A stretch of DNA of 64,000 bases from Palsa-1150 sp964531095 (lineage in GTDB: Bacteria; Myxococcota_A; Polyangia; Polyangiales; Polyangiaceae), in the NCBI GenBank assembly GCA_964531095.1, contig CAZHED010000010.1, positions 62,001 through 126,000 of the forward strand, given 5' to 3'. Within the stretch, counting starts at the first letter, position 1. Each line of letters begins with the position of its first letter. The notes beneath the pieces are model-generated. The model had not been told where the DNA came from. It ran no database searches and saw only the letters and a program-made list of their open reading frames with translations. This document shows, piece after piece, positions 35,743-44,787 of this stretch. The position numbers were made by a program, and so were the translations under genes.

Positions 35743-37041
35743 ATGCGATTGCGGATGGAGATGAGCTCCGCGGTATTGCAGGGCGAGATTGTCGTCGGCC
35801 TCGACATCGGAACGACCAAGGTGTGCGCCGTGGTCGCCGAAGTCGAGGCGCACAACGTCACCATCTTGGGCGTCGGCGTCGTCCCGTGCCGGGGGCTCCG
35901 AAAGGGGATCGTCGCGAACATCGATTGGACGGTGCGTTCGATCAAAGAGGCGATCGAGAGCGCACAGACGATGGCGGGCGTCGAGATCCGAACCATTTAC
36001 GCCGGCATCAGCGGCAGTCACGTCCGATCGTCGAGCTCCGACGGCGTCGCGGCCATTGCGGGCGGCGAAGTAACCCATCGGGATGTCGAGCGCGTGCTCG
36101 AAGGAGCGCGGGCGATTCCCGTCGACGCGGACCGGCAGATTCTTCACGTCTTGCCGCGTGAGTATACCGTCGACAGTCAGGACGGGATTCGCGATCCGAT
36201 CGGGATGGCGGGGGTGCGCCTCGGCGTGAAGGTCAACCTCGTCACCGCGGCGACTAGCTGCGTGCAAAACGTGATTCGTTGCGCCGAGCGGTGTGGCCTC
36301 ACCGTAGCCGACGTCGTTCTTCAGCCGCTGGCGAGCGCCGAAGCCGTGCTGAGCGACGACGAAAAGGAGATCGGCGTTGCCGTCGTCGACATCGGCGGGG
36401 GGACCACCGACGTCCTTCTGTACGTCGACGGAGGCATCGCGCACGCGAGCGTCATACCGGTCGGCGGAAACAACGTCACCAGCGACATCGCCGCCGGGCT
36501 GCGCACGCCGATGGCGGAGGCCGACCGCCTCAAGCGCCTGTCGGGCTGCGCCCTCGGACGCATGGTGTCCGACGACGAAGAGATCGAAGTACCGGGCGTC
36601 GGTGGTCATGCGCCGCGAAAGACGGCACGACGTGTTCTGTCGGACATCATCGAGCCCCGCTTCGAGGAGATCTTCGCAGTCGTCCGTAAGCGGATCGAGG
36701 ACACGGGGTTGCTCGAGCAATTGAGCGCAGGCGTGGTGCTCACGGGCGGAGCCGTATTGCTCCCTGGAGTGTGCGAGCTCGCCGAGGAGATTCTCGGCAT
36801 GCCGGTGCGCGTGGCACTGCCCACGGCGATCAAGGGGATCACACAGCTGGTGCACGGTCCCGAATTCTCGACCGGCGTAGGCCTCGTGAAATTCGGCGCG
36901 CAGATCGTCGCGGAAGGGACGCCCCAGCCGGGCGTGGGGTCCGTGCCGCCACCCGCGGCGCGAGGCCGCGCCCTGTCGCGCGAGGATATCGGCGAGCCGC
37001 GCAAGTCGGGCTTCTGGGATTGGATCAAGGCCGCATTCTGA
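35743..37041 (+). CDS. ftsA: Cell division protein FtsA
   Basis: 432 residues; actin-like ATPase that tethers FtsZ to the membrane. Phosphate loops VVGLDIGTTKVCAVVAE and AVVDIGGGTTDVLLYV, and adenosine motif VVLTGGAVLLPGV. The C-terminus ends with the amphipathic membrane-targeting helix KSGFWDWIKAAF after a Pro-rich linker. The start was taken at 35743; two later ATGs would trim 4-6 residues. ftsZ follows after 26 bp. Confidence 0.96.
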   Translation: MRLRMEMSSAVLQGEIVVGLDIGTTKVCAVVAEVEAHNVTILGVGVVPCRGLRKGIVANIDWTVRSIKEAIESAQTMAGVEIRTIYAGISGSHVRSSSSDGVAAIAGGEVTHRDVERVLEGARAIPVDADRQILHVLPREYTVDSQDGIRDPIGMAGVRLGVKVNLVTAATSCVQNVIRCAERCGLTVADVVLQPLASAEAVLSDDEKEIGVAVVDIGGGTTDVLLYVDGGIAHASVIPVGGNNVTSDIAAGLRTPMAEADRLKRLSGCALGRMVSDDEEIEVPGVGGHAPRKTARRVLSDIIEPRFEEIFAVVRKRIEDTGLLEQLSAGVVLTGGAVLLPGVCELAEEILGMPVRVALPTAIKGITQLVHGPEFSTGVGLVKFGAQIVAEGTPQPGVGSVPPPAARGRALSREDIGEPRKSGFWDWIKAAF

Positions 37042-37067
37042 GAACGGACGCCGGGAGGACCACGACA

Positions 37068-38417
37068 ATGAGTTTCTCAATCGAGTTCGCGGACGAGACG
37101 CATCAATACGAAGCGCGCATAAAGGTCGTGGGCGTCGGCGGATCCGGCGGCAACGCCGTGAATACCATGATCAACCTCGGGCTCGAGGGCGTCGAGTTCA
37201 TCGTGGTCAACACGGACGCGCAGGCACTCAACGCGAACGCCGCGCCGACCAAGCTACCCATCGGTGGGAACGTGACTCGTGGACTCGGCGCCGGAGCCGA
37301 CCCCGACAAAGGGCGCAAGGCGGCGCTCGAGGACGTGCAGCGGATCAAGGAGCTGCTCAGCGGCGCCGACATGGTCTTCGTCACGGCCGGTATGGGCGGT
37401 GGCACCGGTACCGGCGCCGCGCCGATCATCGCGCAGATTGCGCGTGAAGAAGGCGCGCTGACCGTTGGCGTCGTGACCAAGCCGTTCCTCTTCGAGGGTC
37501 GCCAGCGGGCGCGCCGTGCCGAGATCGGCCTGGCGATGCTCTCGGAGCACGTCGACACCCTCATCACCATCCCCAACCAGAAGCTCGTCCTCCTGGGCGA
37601 CGACGATCTCACGTTCGTCGATGCGTGCCGCAAAGCGGACGAAGTACTCTACCAGGCGGTTCGAGGCATCAGCGATCTCATCACGCAGAGCGGGATTGTG
37701 AACGTCGACTTCGCCGACGTGAAGACGGTCATGAGCAACATGGGCCGCGCCCTGATGGGGACCGGTCTCGCCAAGGGGCAGAACCGCGCGCGCATCGCCG
37801 CCGAGACGGCGGTCACGTCGCCGCTCCTCGACGACATCAGCGTCGAGGGGGCAACCGGGGTTCTCATCAACATCGTCGGCGGTCCGGACCTCAAGATGAA
37901 GGAGATCCAGGAAGCCGCGAGCCTGGTGCAGGAGCAGGCGCACGAGGACGCGAACATCATCTTCGGAGCCAGTATCGACGAGTCGCTCGGCGAGAACGTC
38001 AAAGTCACGGTCATCGCCACGGGCTTCGACGCGCAAGAGCGCGAGGCGGCCCTCGAAGCGTCGGCCGCACGCCCTTCGTTCGTGCCCCAGGCGATGCCCG
38101 TCTCGCAGCCGCAGCAACAGCGCTCGTCGGCTCCGGCGCAGGCAGCCCGCTCCGCCGCGGAGACGGCGCTCGGTCCGAGCTATCGACGTCATCCGATGCA
38201 GGCACCGCAGGCGGCCACGCGCGACCACGAGCGACTCGACGCGCGATCGCGGCGACACGTGTCGGCCTCTGGAGCGTGGTCGGCGTCGGAAGGCGTGGCG
38301 GCGGCCCAATCGCGCTCCGCGCTGCGCGAAAGAGATGGATCCGGGGCCGTTCAGGACGCATTTCCCGGCCTCGACCACGACTGGGACATCCCGGCTTTTC
38401 AGCGCAAGCAGCGCTAA
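37068..38417 (+). CDS. ftsZ: Cell division protein FtsZ
   Basis: 449 residues. Tubulin-like GTPase that forms the Z-ring. GTP-binding GMGGGTGTGAAPI (about 106-118), the T7 loop NVDFADVKTVM that completes the next subunit's active site, a long disordered Ala/Gln/Arg-rich linker (about 330-435), and the conserved C-terminal peptide DWDIPAFQRKQR that binds FtsA. A ribosome site GGGAGG precedes ATG 37068. It ends 7 bp from the convergent hydrolase. Confidence 0.97.
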   Translation: MSFSIEFADETHQYEARIKVVGVGGSGGNAVNTMINLGLEGVEFIVVNTDAQALNANAAPTKLPIGGNVTRGLGAGADPDKGRKAALEDVQRIKELLSGADMVFVTAGMGGGTGTGAAPIIAQIAREEGALTVGVVTKPFLFEGRQRARRAEIGLAMLSEHVDTLITIPNQKLVLLGDDDLTFVDACRKADEVLYQAVRGISDLITQSGIVNVDFADVKTVMSNMGRALMGTGLAKGQNRARIAAETAVTSPLLDDISVEGATGVLINIVGGPDLKMKEIQEAASLVQEQAHEDANIIFGASIDESLGENVKVTVIATGFDAQEREAALEASAARPSFVPQAMPVSQPQQQRSSAPAQAARSAAETALGPSYRRHPMQAPQAATRDHERLDARSRRHVSASGAWSASEGVAAAQSRSALRERDGSGAVQDAFPGLDHDWDIPAFQRKQR

Positions 38418-38424
38418 CGAACGC

Positions 38425-39345
38425 TCATTCCGCCGGTCTCGTACCCGCCTGCGGCCGATGGATCGGGCCTTCGGTGAGGTGGCGCGGTCGGGTCGTCTGG
38501 ACGAAGTCGAGGAAGATGGCCGCGAAGAGCTCCGGGTCATCGAGATACGGGTAGTGGCCTGCCCCCGGGAAGATCTCCAGCCGACTCCCGGGAATGGCTT
38601 CGTGGGCGCGACGCGCATGGGCCACCGGAATCAAGGGGTCTTGCTCGCCCCACACGATGAGCGTGGGAAGACCGGCGGCGAGGTAAAGCTTGTCGGTCGC
38701 GTCGACGCGCTGGCCACCGAGATCGATGATCCCGCGAACTGTGTAGAGAAAAGCGCGGCGGGCTTGCGGGTCGCCGAGCGAGACGAAGCTCCGCCACGTT
38801 TCCGCGAGGTCGGCGCTTTCGCGGAAGCCGAGACGTCCGAAGGTCTTCACCAGCGTTCCGATGCTGCGCGTCGCCGCCACGCTGAGCCAGGGCAGAACCA
38901 CCTCCGCGCCCGGGAGCACGGCCGCGCGAAGGATGGCGTGGACCTCCCGGCCCAGCCCACCGCTCGAGATGAGAACGAGTCGTTCGCAGCGCTCGGGGTA
39001 TTGGTAGGCAAACTGCATCGCCACGCCACCACCCAGCGAGTGCCCGATGATGGTGCCTCGCTCCTCTCCGAGCGCGTCGAGGAGATCGCGAATCAAGTTG
39101 GCATAGGCGCCCAGGGAGTAGTCGCCGCGGGGCTTGGGCGAATCGCCGTGGCCCAGAAGATCGGGAGCGATCACTCTGTGGTAGCTGCTCAGGCGGGGAA
39201 TCACGCGCTCCCAAGTCGCTGAGCTTCCCGCGATGCCGTGGAGCAGCACCACGAGCGGGCCGCTGCCGGCCGTTCGGTACGTATAGCGCTGCCCGTGTAG
39301 CTCGACGGTGGATCGTTCGATGGGCCTGTCCGACGGCGCGCGCAT
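38425..39345 (-). CDS. Alpha/beta-fold hydrolase
   Basis: 306 residues. The oxyanion HG is in VVLLHGIAGSSATWE, the nucleophile elbow is GHSLGGG with the catalytic Ser, the acid is in VWGEQDPLIP, and the His is in PGAGHYPYLDD. A cap region lies between. It resembles epoxide hydrolase, haloperoxidase and lipase-like proteins, but the sequence does not give the substrate. The gene is 78 bp downstream of a truncated glycosyltransferase on the same strand. Confidence 0.9.
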   Translation of the reverse strand: MRAPSDRPIERSTVELHGQRYTYRTAGSGPLVVLLHGIAGSSATWERVIPRLSSYHRVIAPDLLGHGDSPKPRGDYSLGAYANLIRDLLDALGEERGTIIGHSLGGGVAMQFAYQYPERCERLVLISSGGLGREVHAILRAAVLPGAEVVLPWLSVAATRSIGTLVKTFGRLGFRESADLAETWRSFVSLGDPQARRAFLYTVRGIIDLGGQRVDATDKLYLAAGLPTLIVWGEQDPLIPVAHARRAHEAIPGSRLEIFPGAGHYPYLDDPELFAAIFLDFVQTTRPRHLTEGPIHRPQAGTRPAE

Positions 39346-39423
39346 CTCCTTGCGGCGAACATGCCACCCGAGACCGCCGCCGGCAACGAGTCTGTTCGGA
39401 ATGCTCCCTTGTGCCCCTGGCCG

Positions 39424-40308
39424 CTATACCTCCTGCACGCGTGTGCCCAGCGCCTCCGCTTCACGAACCACCGTGCTCGCGCCTTCGGCTCGCGATGCCT
39501 GCAGCAGCACATCGGCCGCGCCGATCCAGGCGAGCGCGTCTGGTCGCGCTACCGCCCCGACGAAGCGAGCGTCCACCTTCCGCGTTCGGGCGAGGCTCTC
39601 GAGCCGACACCGATCGGGCCCGTCGCCGACGACGACGAGCGTGTCCAGCTCGGGCGTGCGGGCGACGTGCTCGATCGCCCTGTCGACCCGTTTGCTCGCC
39701 ACCAGTCGGCCGACGCTCACGGCCACCCGCAGGCCAGCGAGGTCCAGGCGCCGCGCTCTCACCGCGGCGCTCACGTCGGGCATCTCGATTGCAGCCGCCT
39801 GAACGACCGCAAGGCGTTCGAGGCAAGCGCGTGTCTCGCGATCGAGCTCCGCGAGGAGCGCCGCCATCAGCGACTGGGAGACGAAGCGCCACCGCTCTGC
39901 ATTCGACACGATGGCGTGCACGACGAAGCGCCGCGCCGCCGCGGGCATCGCTGCAAGGAGACGGACGTCGCCCCCATGCGAAACGACCTCGAGCGCCGCT
40001 TTGCGCGCGCGAACGCCGATCGGCCAGGCACAAGGGACAGCCCAGTGCGCAATGACCCGCTCCGTGTTCATTCCTGCCAGACGCCGGCGCGCGGCTGCGA
40101 CCCACCAGGTCGCTTCGACGGCCCGCAGCGGCCTATCGCGCACGCGGGCCGCGACCCCCGGCCAGCCGAACGCGCCCCCGGGCAATGGCGCCACGACGGT
40201 GACCTCGTGGCCCGCCCGCTCGAGCGACCGAGCCTCCGAGCGCACGAAATGGCCCGCAGGGTCGCCTGGCTCCCTCGGCCAGCTGGTCGTCACGACGGCG
40301 ATGCGCAT
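39424..40308 (-). CDS. GT4-type glycosyltransferase, shortened at the C-terminus
   Basis: 294 residues, where GT4 enzymes usually have about 370. The N-domain starts MRIAVVTTSWPREPGDPAGH and has the HGGDVRLL acceptor-side loop; the C-domain has VSVGRLVASKRVDRAIEH and VVGDGPDRCRLE. The chain stops right after the E-x7-E motif (EGASTVVRE), in REAEALGTRV, so the last helices of the nucleotide-sugar domain are missing. The three frames downstream do not continue the family pattern, so it is probably a real truncation rather than a simple frameshift. It may be inactive. Confidence 0.82.
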   Translation of the reverse strand: MRIAVVTTSWPREPGDPAGHFVRSEARSLERAGHEVTVVAPLPGGAFGWPGVAARVRDRPLRAVEATWWVAAARRRLAGMNTERVIAHWAVPCAWPIGVRARKAALEVVSHGGDVRLLAAMPAAARRFVVHAIVSNAERWRFVSQSLMAALLAELDRETRACLERLAVVQAAAIEMPDVSAAVRARRLDLAGLRVAVSVGRLVASKRVDRAIEHVARTPELDTLVVVGDGPDRCRLESLARTRKVDARFVGAVARPDALAWIGAADVLLQASRAEGASTVVREAEALGTRVQEV

Positions 40309-40399
40309 GACTTATGGTCGCCCTTGCCGTCTGCGGCTTCGAAGCGGCCGCGCCCATCCGCGGGCGATCCGTCCACTCGGTGGTAAGGGAACATGGGTG

Positions 40400-42379
40400 A
40401 TGAGCAGTCCCGCGGTCACGATCACCTTTCGCGGGCGCATTCTTTATCTCACCGAAGACGCATCGCTCCTGCAAGCGCAACTCGCCGGCGACGATCTCGA
40501 CTTCGACCCCGATCGGCATCTTCTCGCGAACATCTCGACCGACGAAATCACGCCGGGGTGGGCCTGCTACTACTACGACGAGACGCTCGGGCGGTATTGC
40601 CTCGTCGGACTCCGCGGCGGGCACGTGGAGGTCGATGCGGTCAAGCGCGGCGGGTTCTGCGTCGTCGTCAGCGGTGCGTCGAAGGGATGTGGATCATCGC
40701 GCGAGACCGCTCCGTACAGCGAGCTCGCCGCGGGCGTGCGGCTCGTCGTCGCCAAGAGCATCGAGAAGATTTATCGACAGAACGCGCAGAACATCGGGCT
40801 TCTGACAAGCACGGACTTCGGCCTCTTGCCGCGCATCCTGCGCGGGGAGGCCATTCCGGTCGAGGAATTTACGCGGGGGCTCGACCCCATCAGCGCGGCC
40901 ATCGTGGAGCAGGGAGGGCTCGTCGCGTACAACAAAGCGCGTCTCGCCGGAAAGGTGCCCTCGCCCCCTGTGCTCACGCGGCGGCGCCCCATGACCCTGT
41001 GCGAGAAGATCCTCGCCGCGCATGCGATCGTTGGCGAGCACGGAGAGGCACCCGGCGTGCCCGCGGTGACGCCGGGGGATGCGTTCTTCGCCCGCGCCGA
41101 CGTGCGCTTCTCGCACGAGTATGTGACCCCGATGGCGGAAGCGCTGTTCCGGCGGGGCTTCGGGGAGGACGCGAAGGTGAGCGAGCCCGAGAGTGTGTTC
41201 GCGTTCCGCGACCACCTCACGCTCCTCGATCACGTGATGCCCATGGCACACAGGGAGAAGGGACTCGACGCCCAAGCGCGCAAGCTGGCTCGGGTGCAAG
41301 AAGCCTTCGCGGAACGCGAGGGGCTCACACTCTACGGCGAGGTGCGTCGCGACGGGCAGGTCGTCGGCTCCGAAGCGATTTGTCACAACAAGGTCATCGA
41401 AGAGCTCGCGCTCCCCGGACAGCTCGTGATCGGGACCGACAGCCACACGTGCATGGCCGGAGCGCTCGGTTGCTTTGCGTTCGGTGTGGGCTCCACCGAC
41501 ATGGCCAACGCTTGGTTGACCCGCGACGTGCGCGTCAGCGTTCCGCCGACGGCGCGCTTCACCCTGACCGGCCGCCTGCGTTCGGGCGTGTGTGCGAAAG
41601 ACGTCATGCTGCACATTCTCAGCCAGCCCTTCTTCAAGTCGGGCGAGGGGATTGGCAAAGTGCTGGAGTTCGGCGGCGAGGCTCTGGCGGGATGGCCCCT
41701 CGACGAGCGCGCCACGCTGACGAACATGGCCGTCGAGGCGGGAGGCTTCAGCGGGATCATCGAGGCGGACGAGGTGGTGGTCGCGTATCTCGAGGAGCAG
41801 CGGGGGCTCGCCGCGGACGACGTCCGGCGGCGCATCGTCCGAGGCGATCCAGGGGCCGAGTACTGCGCGAGCTTCCCGATCGATCTCTCGCAGATTCCCC
41901 CGATGATCGCCACGCCGGGGGATCCACGTAACGGAGTTCCGCTCCGAGAGCTGGGCGGCGACGTCACGATCGACATCGCGTACGGTGGCTCGTGCACCGG
42001 CGGCAAGAAGGCGGACATGGACATGTATGCAAGCGTCCTTGCCCGCGCGCTGGCGAGTGGCCGGCGCGTGGCCGAGGGCGTGCGCTTCTATCTGCAGTTC
42101 GGCTCACAACGCATCCGCCGATATTCGGTGGACAAGGGATACGTCGAAGTCTTCGAGCGCGCGGGCGCCGTGCTCGTCGACCCTTCGTGTGGCGCGTGCA
42201 TCCGGGCGGGTCCCGGGGCGAGCGATTCCCCCGACCAGGTGACCGTGAGCGCGCAAAATCGGAACTTCCCCGGCCGGAGCGGTCCAGGTCGCGTTTACCT
42301 GGCGAGTCCGTACGTGGTCGCCGCCAGCGCGATCGCGGGGAAGATCGCGTGGCCGGAGCTGCCGGAGGGCGAGGATTGA
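40400..42379 (+). CDS. Aconitase-superfamily hydratase with N-terminal swivel domain (LeuD-LeuC order)
   Basis: 659 residues. Residues about 1-180 form the swivel (small-subunit) domain, with KGCGSSRETAPYSE near 95 and NAQNIGLLTSTDFG. The [4Fe-4S] large-subunit domains follow: VIGTDSHTCMAGALG near 350, the first cluster Cys in GGSCTGGKKADM near 532, and the other two in DPSCGACI near 597-600. AcnA has the swivel last, and LeuC/LeuD are separate chains; AcnB has the swivel first but carries a HEAT domain that is absent here. The SCTN motif is altered to SCTG. It probably hydrates or isomerises a 2-hydroxy tricarboxylate or malate; substrate unknown. Confidence 0.85.
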   Translation: MSSPAVTITFRGRILYLTEDASLLQAQLAGDDLDFDPDRHLLANISTDEITPGWACYYYDETLGRYCLVGLRGGHVEVDAVKRGGFCVVVSGASKGCGSSRETAPYSELAAGVRLVVAKSIEKIYRQNAQNIGLLTSTDFGLLPRILRGEAIPVEEFTRGLDPISAAIVEQGGLVAYNKARLAGKVPSPPVLTRRRPMTLCEKILAAHAIVGEHGEAPGVPAVTPGDAFFARADVRFSHEYVTPMAEALFRRGFGEDAKVSEPESVFAFRDHLTLLDHVMPMAHREKGLDAQARKLARVQEAFAEREGLTLYGEVRRDGQVVGSEAICHNKVIEELALPGQLVIGTDSHTCMAGALGCFAFGVGSTDMANAWLTRDVRVSVPPTARFTLTGRLRSGVCAKDVMLHILSQPFFKSGEGIGKVLEFGGEALAGWPLDERATLTNMAVEAGGFSGIIEADEVVVAYLEEQRGLAADDVRRRIVRGDPGAEYCASFPIDLSQIPPMIATPGDPRNGVPLRELGGDVTIDIAYGGSCTGGKKADMDMYASVLARALASGRRVAEGVRFYLQFGSQRIRRYSVDKGYVEVFERAGAVLVDPSCGACIRAGPGASDSPDQVTVSAQNRNFPGRSGPGRVYLASPYVVAASAIAGKIAWPELPEGED

Positions 42380-42456
42380 GAACCGTCCAGAGGCACGCCC
42401 CGCAGGCCCTCCCACATGACAAGCGGCCCTTCCCGCGCTAGTCCTTGCGTCCTCCC

Positions 42457-43020
42457 TTGAGCGACCTCACCATCCAACCGAACGCGCACGTAACCCTCGA
42501 CTACGAGCTTCGAGACGACGACGGCGATCTGCTGGACGCCAGCGACGCAGACGAAGGGGAGCCCATCGAGTACGTCCATGGCTATGGCATGCTCGTGCCC
42601 GGCCTCGAAGCGGCGCTCGTCGGTCTCAAGATCGGCGACGAACGCGACGTGATCGTCCCGTCCGAGGCGGGCTACGGCGACTACGACGAGGGGCTCGTGC
42701 TCGAGGTCGATCGTGGAGAGCTTCCCGACCCGAAGTCCGTCGTGGTGGGTGACGAGCTCGTCGCCGAGTCGCCCGACGGCGATGAGCTCACTCTGAGCGT
42801 GGTCGAGGTACGAGACGACGTCGTCGTCGTCGACGCAAACCATCCTCTCGCCGGGATGACGCTCCGCTACCACGTCAAGGTGCGCGAGGTGCGCCTCGCG
42901 ACCGACGATGAAATCGAGCGGGCGGCTTCCGATTTGGACGACGCGCACGAACATACGCACGGCCCGGACTGCGACCACACGCACGAGCCGATCACGCTGA
43001 TTGGCGGCAAGCGGGATTAG
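42457..43020 (+). CDS. slyD: FKBP-type peptidyl-prolyl isomerase SlyD
   Basis: About 187 residues; TTG 42457 gives the family-like start SDLTIQPNAHVTLDYEL, and TTG 42445 is an alternative. The FKBP strands around YVHGYGMLVPGLEAALVG and DVIVPSEAGYGDYDEG are interrupted by the SlyD insert-in-flap domain. The C-terminus is a His/Asp/Cys metal-binding tail (HEHTHGPDCDHTHEP). A cytoplasmic chaperone and isomerase. It precedes the stress array by 39 bp. Confidence 0.9.
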   Translation: MSDLTIQPNAHVTLDYELRDDDGDLLDASDADEGEPIEYVHGYGMLVPGLEAALVGLKIGDERDVIVPSEAGYGDYDEGLVLEVDRGELPDPKSVVVGDELVAESPDGDELTLSVVEVRDDVVVVDANHPLAGMTLRYHVKVREVRLATDDEIERAASDLDDAHEHTHGPDCDHTHEPITLIGGKRD

Positions 43021-43059
43021 GCCAGCAGCCTTCCACGAAACGACGAACCCACAGGAGAA

Positions 43060-43257
43060 ATGAGCATGGCGAGCAGCAATACGACGAAGACGATCAACCC
43101 GTGGGAGTGGGACGTGCGCGTGCGCGAGCGCAACATACGCAAGGGCATCTTCGAAGAGAAAGACGTGGAGAAGTACCTCGCCCAGCTCCCCGACGTGGGC
43201 GACCAAGCGGACTCGATCGGCCTGGAGCAGCCCGCGCTCGGCGGGCGGGAAGACTGA
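43060..43257 (+). CDS. Small hypothetical protein (65 aa)
   Basis: Clear ribosome site AGGAG at 43053-43057, with ATG 3 nt further on. Mostly polar and charged, with NPWEWDVRVRERNIRKGIFE in the middle and no membrane helix or Cys. It is followed after 13 bp by the DUF1844 gene, so it is probably in the same transcript. I do not recognise the family. Its position between slyD and a stress-sigma array suggests a cytoplasmic role in that system, nothing more. Confidence 0.7.
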   Translation: MSMASSNTTKTINPWEWDVRVRERNIRKGIFEEKDVEKYLAQLPDVGDQADSIGLEQPALGGRED

Positions 43258-43270
43258 CGGAGCGCGCTCC

Positions 43271-43567
43271 GTGGTCGACGAGAACGCCAACCAGAAACCG
43301 GAGCAGGCCGAAGTGCTGCCCCGCGTCGATTTCGCGACGTTCGTTCTGTCGTTGAGCCATTCGGCACTGATGCACTTGGGTGAAGCGCCGAACCCGGAGA
43401 CCGGGAGCGTCGAGAAGAGTCTGCCGCTCGCACGCCAGACAATCGATCTCATCGCGATGCTCGAGGAGAAGACGAGAGGAAACCTCACCGGGGACGAGGA
43501 GCGGCTCATCGGCCAGATTCTTTTCGACTTGCGCATGCGCTTCGTCGAACTGTCCAAGACCGAGTGA
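43271..43567 (+). CDS. DUF1844 domain protein
   Basis: 98 residues from GTG 43271. The DUF1844 core is PRVDFATFVLSLSHSALMHL followed by LPLARQTIDLIAMLEEKTRG and LIGQILFDLRMRFVEL. It is a small helical protein of unknown function, common in deltaproteobacteria. Its stop overlaps the HtrA gene start (GTGA), which makes a functional link to envelope protease expression plausible. Confidence 0.88.
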   Translation: MVDENANQKPEQAEVLPRVDFATFVLSLSHSALMHLGEAPNPETGSVEKSLPLARQTIDLIAMLEEKTRGNLTGDEERLIGQILFDLRMRFVELSKTE

Positions 43568-44787
43568 TGGCGCGGGCCGTCGATACGCCAGCGCCGCTCG
43601 GCCTCGCCACCACCTGGCAGAACTTGTGCCGAGCGCCACTGGTGGTCGCCTCCGTCATCACGGTCTCCGCGTGCGGGCGGGCGCAGCCCCTGGCCAGCGA
43701 CGATCCGGGCGTGGTGCTTCCCTCGGCGGCATCGCCCGTCCCGAGTGGCGCGACGCCGCTCGCTCCTACCATACCCCCGACGACGGCGGCGTCGTTGATC
43801 GTCCGGGCGGAGCCCGTGAGCCTCGCTCCCATCGTGCACGCAGCGGATCCCAGTGTCGTGACGATCAACACGGTGAGTGAAGAGGTGGAGGTCTCGCCGT
43901 TCACGGGACGCCGCAGACCGCTGCAGAGGCGCGGGTTGGGCACCGGCTTCATCATCGACAAGACGGGCGTCATCCTGACCAACAACCATGTCGTGGAGGG
44001 TGCCTTGACCGTTCAGGTGAAGCTTTCGGACGATCGCGAGCTTCCGGGCAAGGTCGTCGGAACCGATCCGCGAACCGACATCGCCGTCGTCCGCATCGAC
44101 GCGAAAGACATTCACCCATTGCCGCTCGGCGACTCCGACGCGATGGAGGTTGGCGATTGGGCCGTCGCGATTGGCAATCCGTTCGGTCTGTCGCACACGG
44201 TGAGCGCCGGGATCATCAGCGCCAAGGGGCGTACGGGAACGGATGTTTCGTCGCTCGATCCTGCCGGCTATTACGATTTCATTCAGACCGATGCGTCGAT
44301 CAATCCGGGCAATTCCGGCGGCCCGCTCTTGAACCTCAAAGGTCAGGTCGTGGCGATGAACTCCGCGATTCGGGGAGACGGCGCGCAAGGGATCGGCTTT
44401 GCGATCCCCATCAACATGATAAAGCAGCTGCTTCCGATGCTCCTACGCGACGGGCACGTGACGCGTAGCGCCCTCGGCGTGAACATCATCGACGTGCACG
44501 AGCTCGCGAGTGAAGATCGCCAGGCGCTCAAGCTCCCCGAAGGAGAAAAGGTCGCTGGCGCCGTGATCGAGCGCGTCGTGAGGGGCGGGCCGGCGGAGCG
44601 CGGCGGCCTCGAGCCAGGTGACGTCATCGTCGCGTTCGACGGTCAGCCGATCGAGCGGTCGACCCAGCTCCAGTGGCTCGCGAGCACGGCCGGTGTGGGG
44701 CGTTCGGCGACCGTGCGCCTGCGCCGCGCCGGAAAGGTCTTCGACCTCAACGTGATCCTCGGGCCGCTCTCCGACAAGGTTCATTGA
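43564..44787 (+). CDS. HtrA/DegP-type serine protease lipoprotein with one PDZ domain
   Basis: About 407 residues; starts at GTG 43564 or the ATG at 43567. Lipoprotein signal with lipobox VSAC, so it is anchored rather than soluble like E. coli DegP. A Pro/Ala linker follows, then the trypsin-like domain: His141 (TNNHVV), Asp171 (RTDIAVV), Ser250 (GNSGGP), counted from ATG 43567. The C-terminal PDZ domain has RGGPAERGGLEPGDVIVAFD. All three catalytic residues are intact, unlike the lipoprotein at 18946. Immediately downstream is an ECF sigma gene, as in rpoE/algU-type systems with MucD. Confidence 0.94.
   Translation: MMARAVDTPAPLGLATTWQNLCRAPLVVASVITVSACGRAQPLASDDPGVVLPSAASPVPSGATPLAPTIPPTTAASLIVRAEPVSLAPIVHAADPSVVTINTVSEEVEVSPFTGRRRPLQRRGLGTGFIIDKTGVILTNNHVVEGALTVQVKLSDDRELPGKVVGTDPRTDIAVVRIDAKDIHPLPLGDSDAMEVGDWAVAIGNPFGLSHTVSAGIISAKGRTGTDVSSLDPAGYYDFIQTDASINPGNSGGPLLNLKGQVVAMNSAIRGDGAQGIGFAIPINMIKQLLPMLLRDGHVTRSALGVNIIDVHELASEDRQALKLPEGEKVAGAVIERVVRGGPAERGGLEPGDVIVAFDGQPIERSTQLQWLASTAGVGRSATVRLRRAGKVFDLNVILGPLSDKVH

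Noticed and set aside
35659..37080. Long upstream extension of ppnP on the minus strand
   Set aside because: It overlaps ftsA fully; the PpnP family starts at the ATG at 35658 and is about 90 residues long.
42295..44388. 697-codon minus-strand open frame
   Set aside because: It lies opposite the aconitase end, slyD, the small ORFs and HtrA, which all have clear family motifs.
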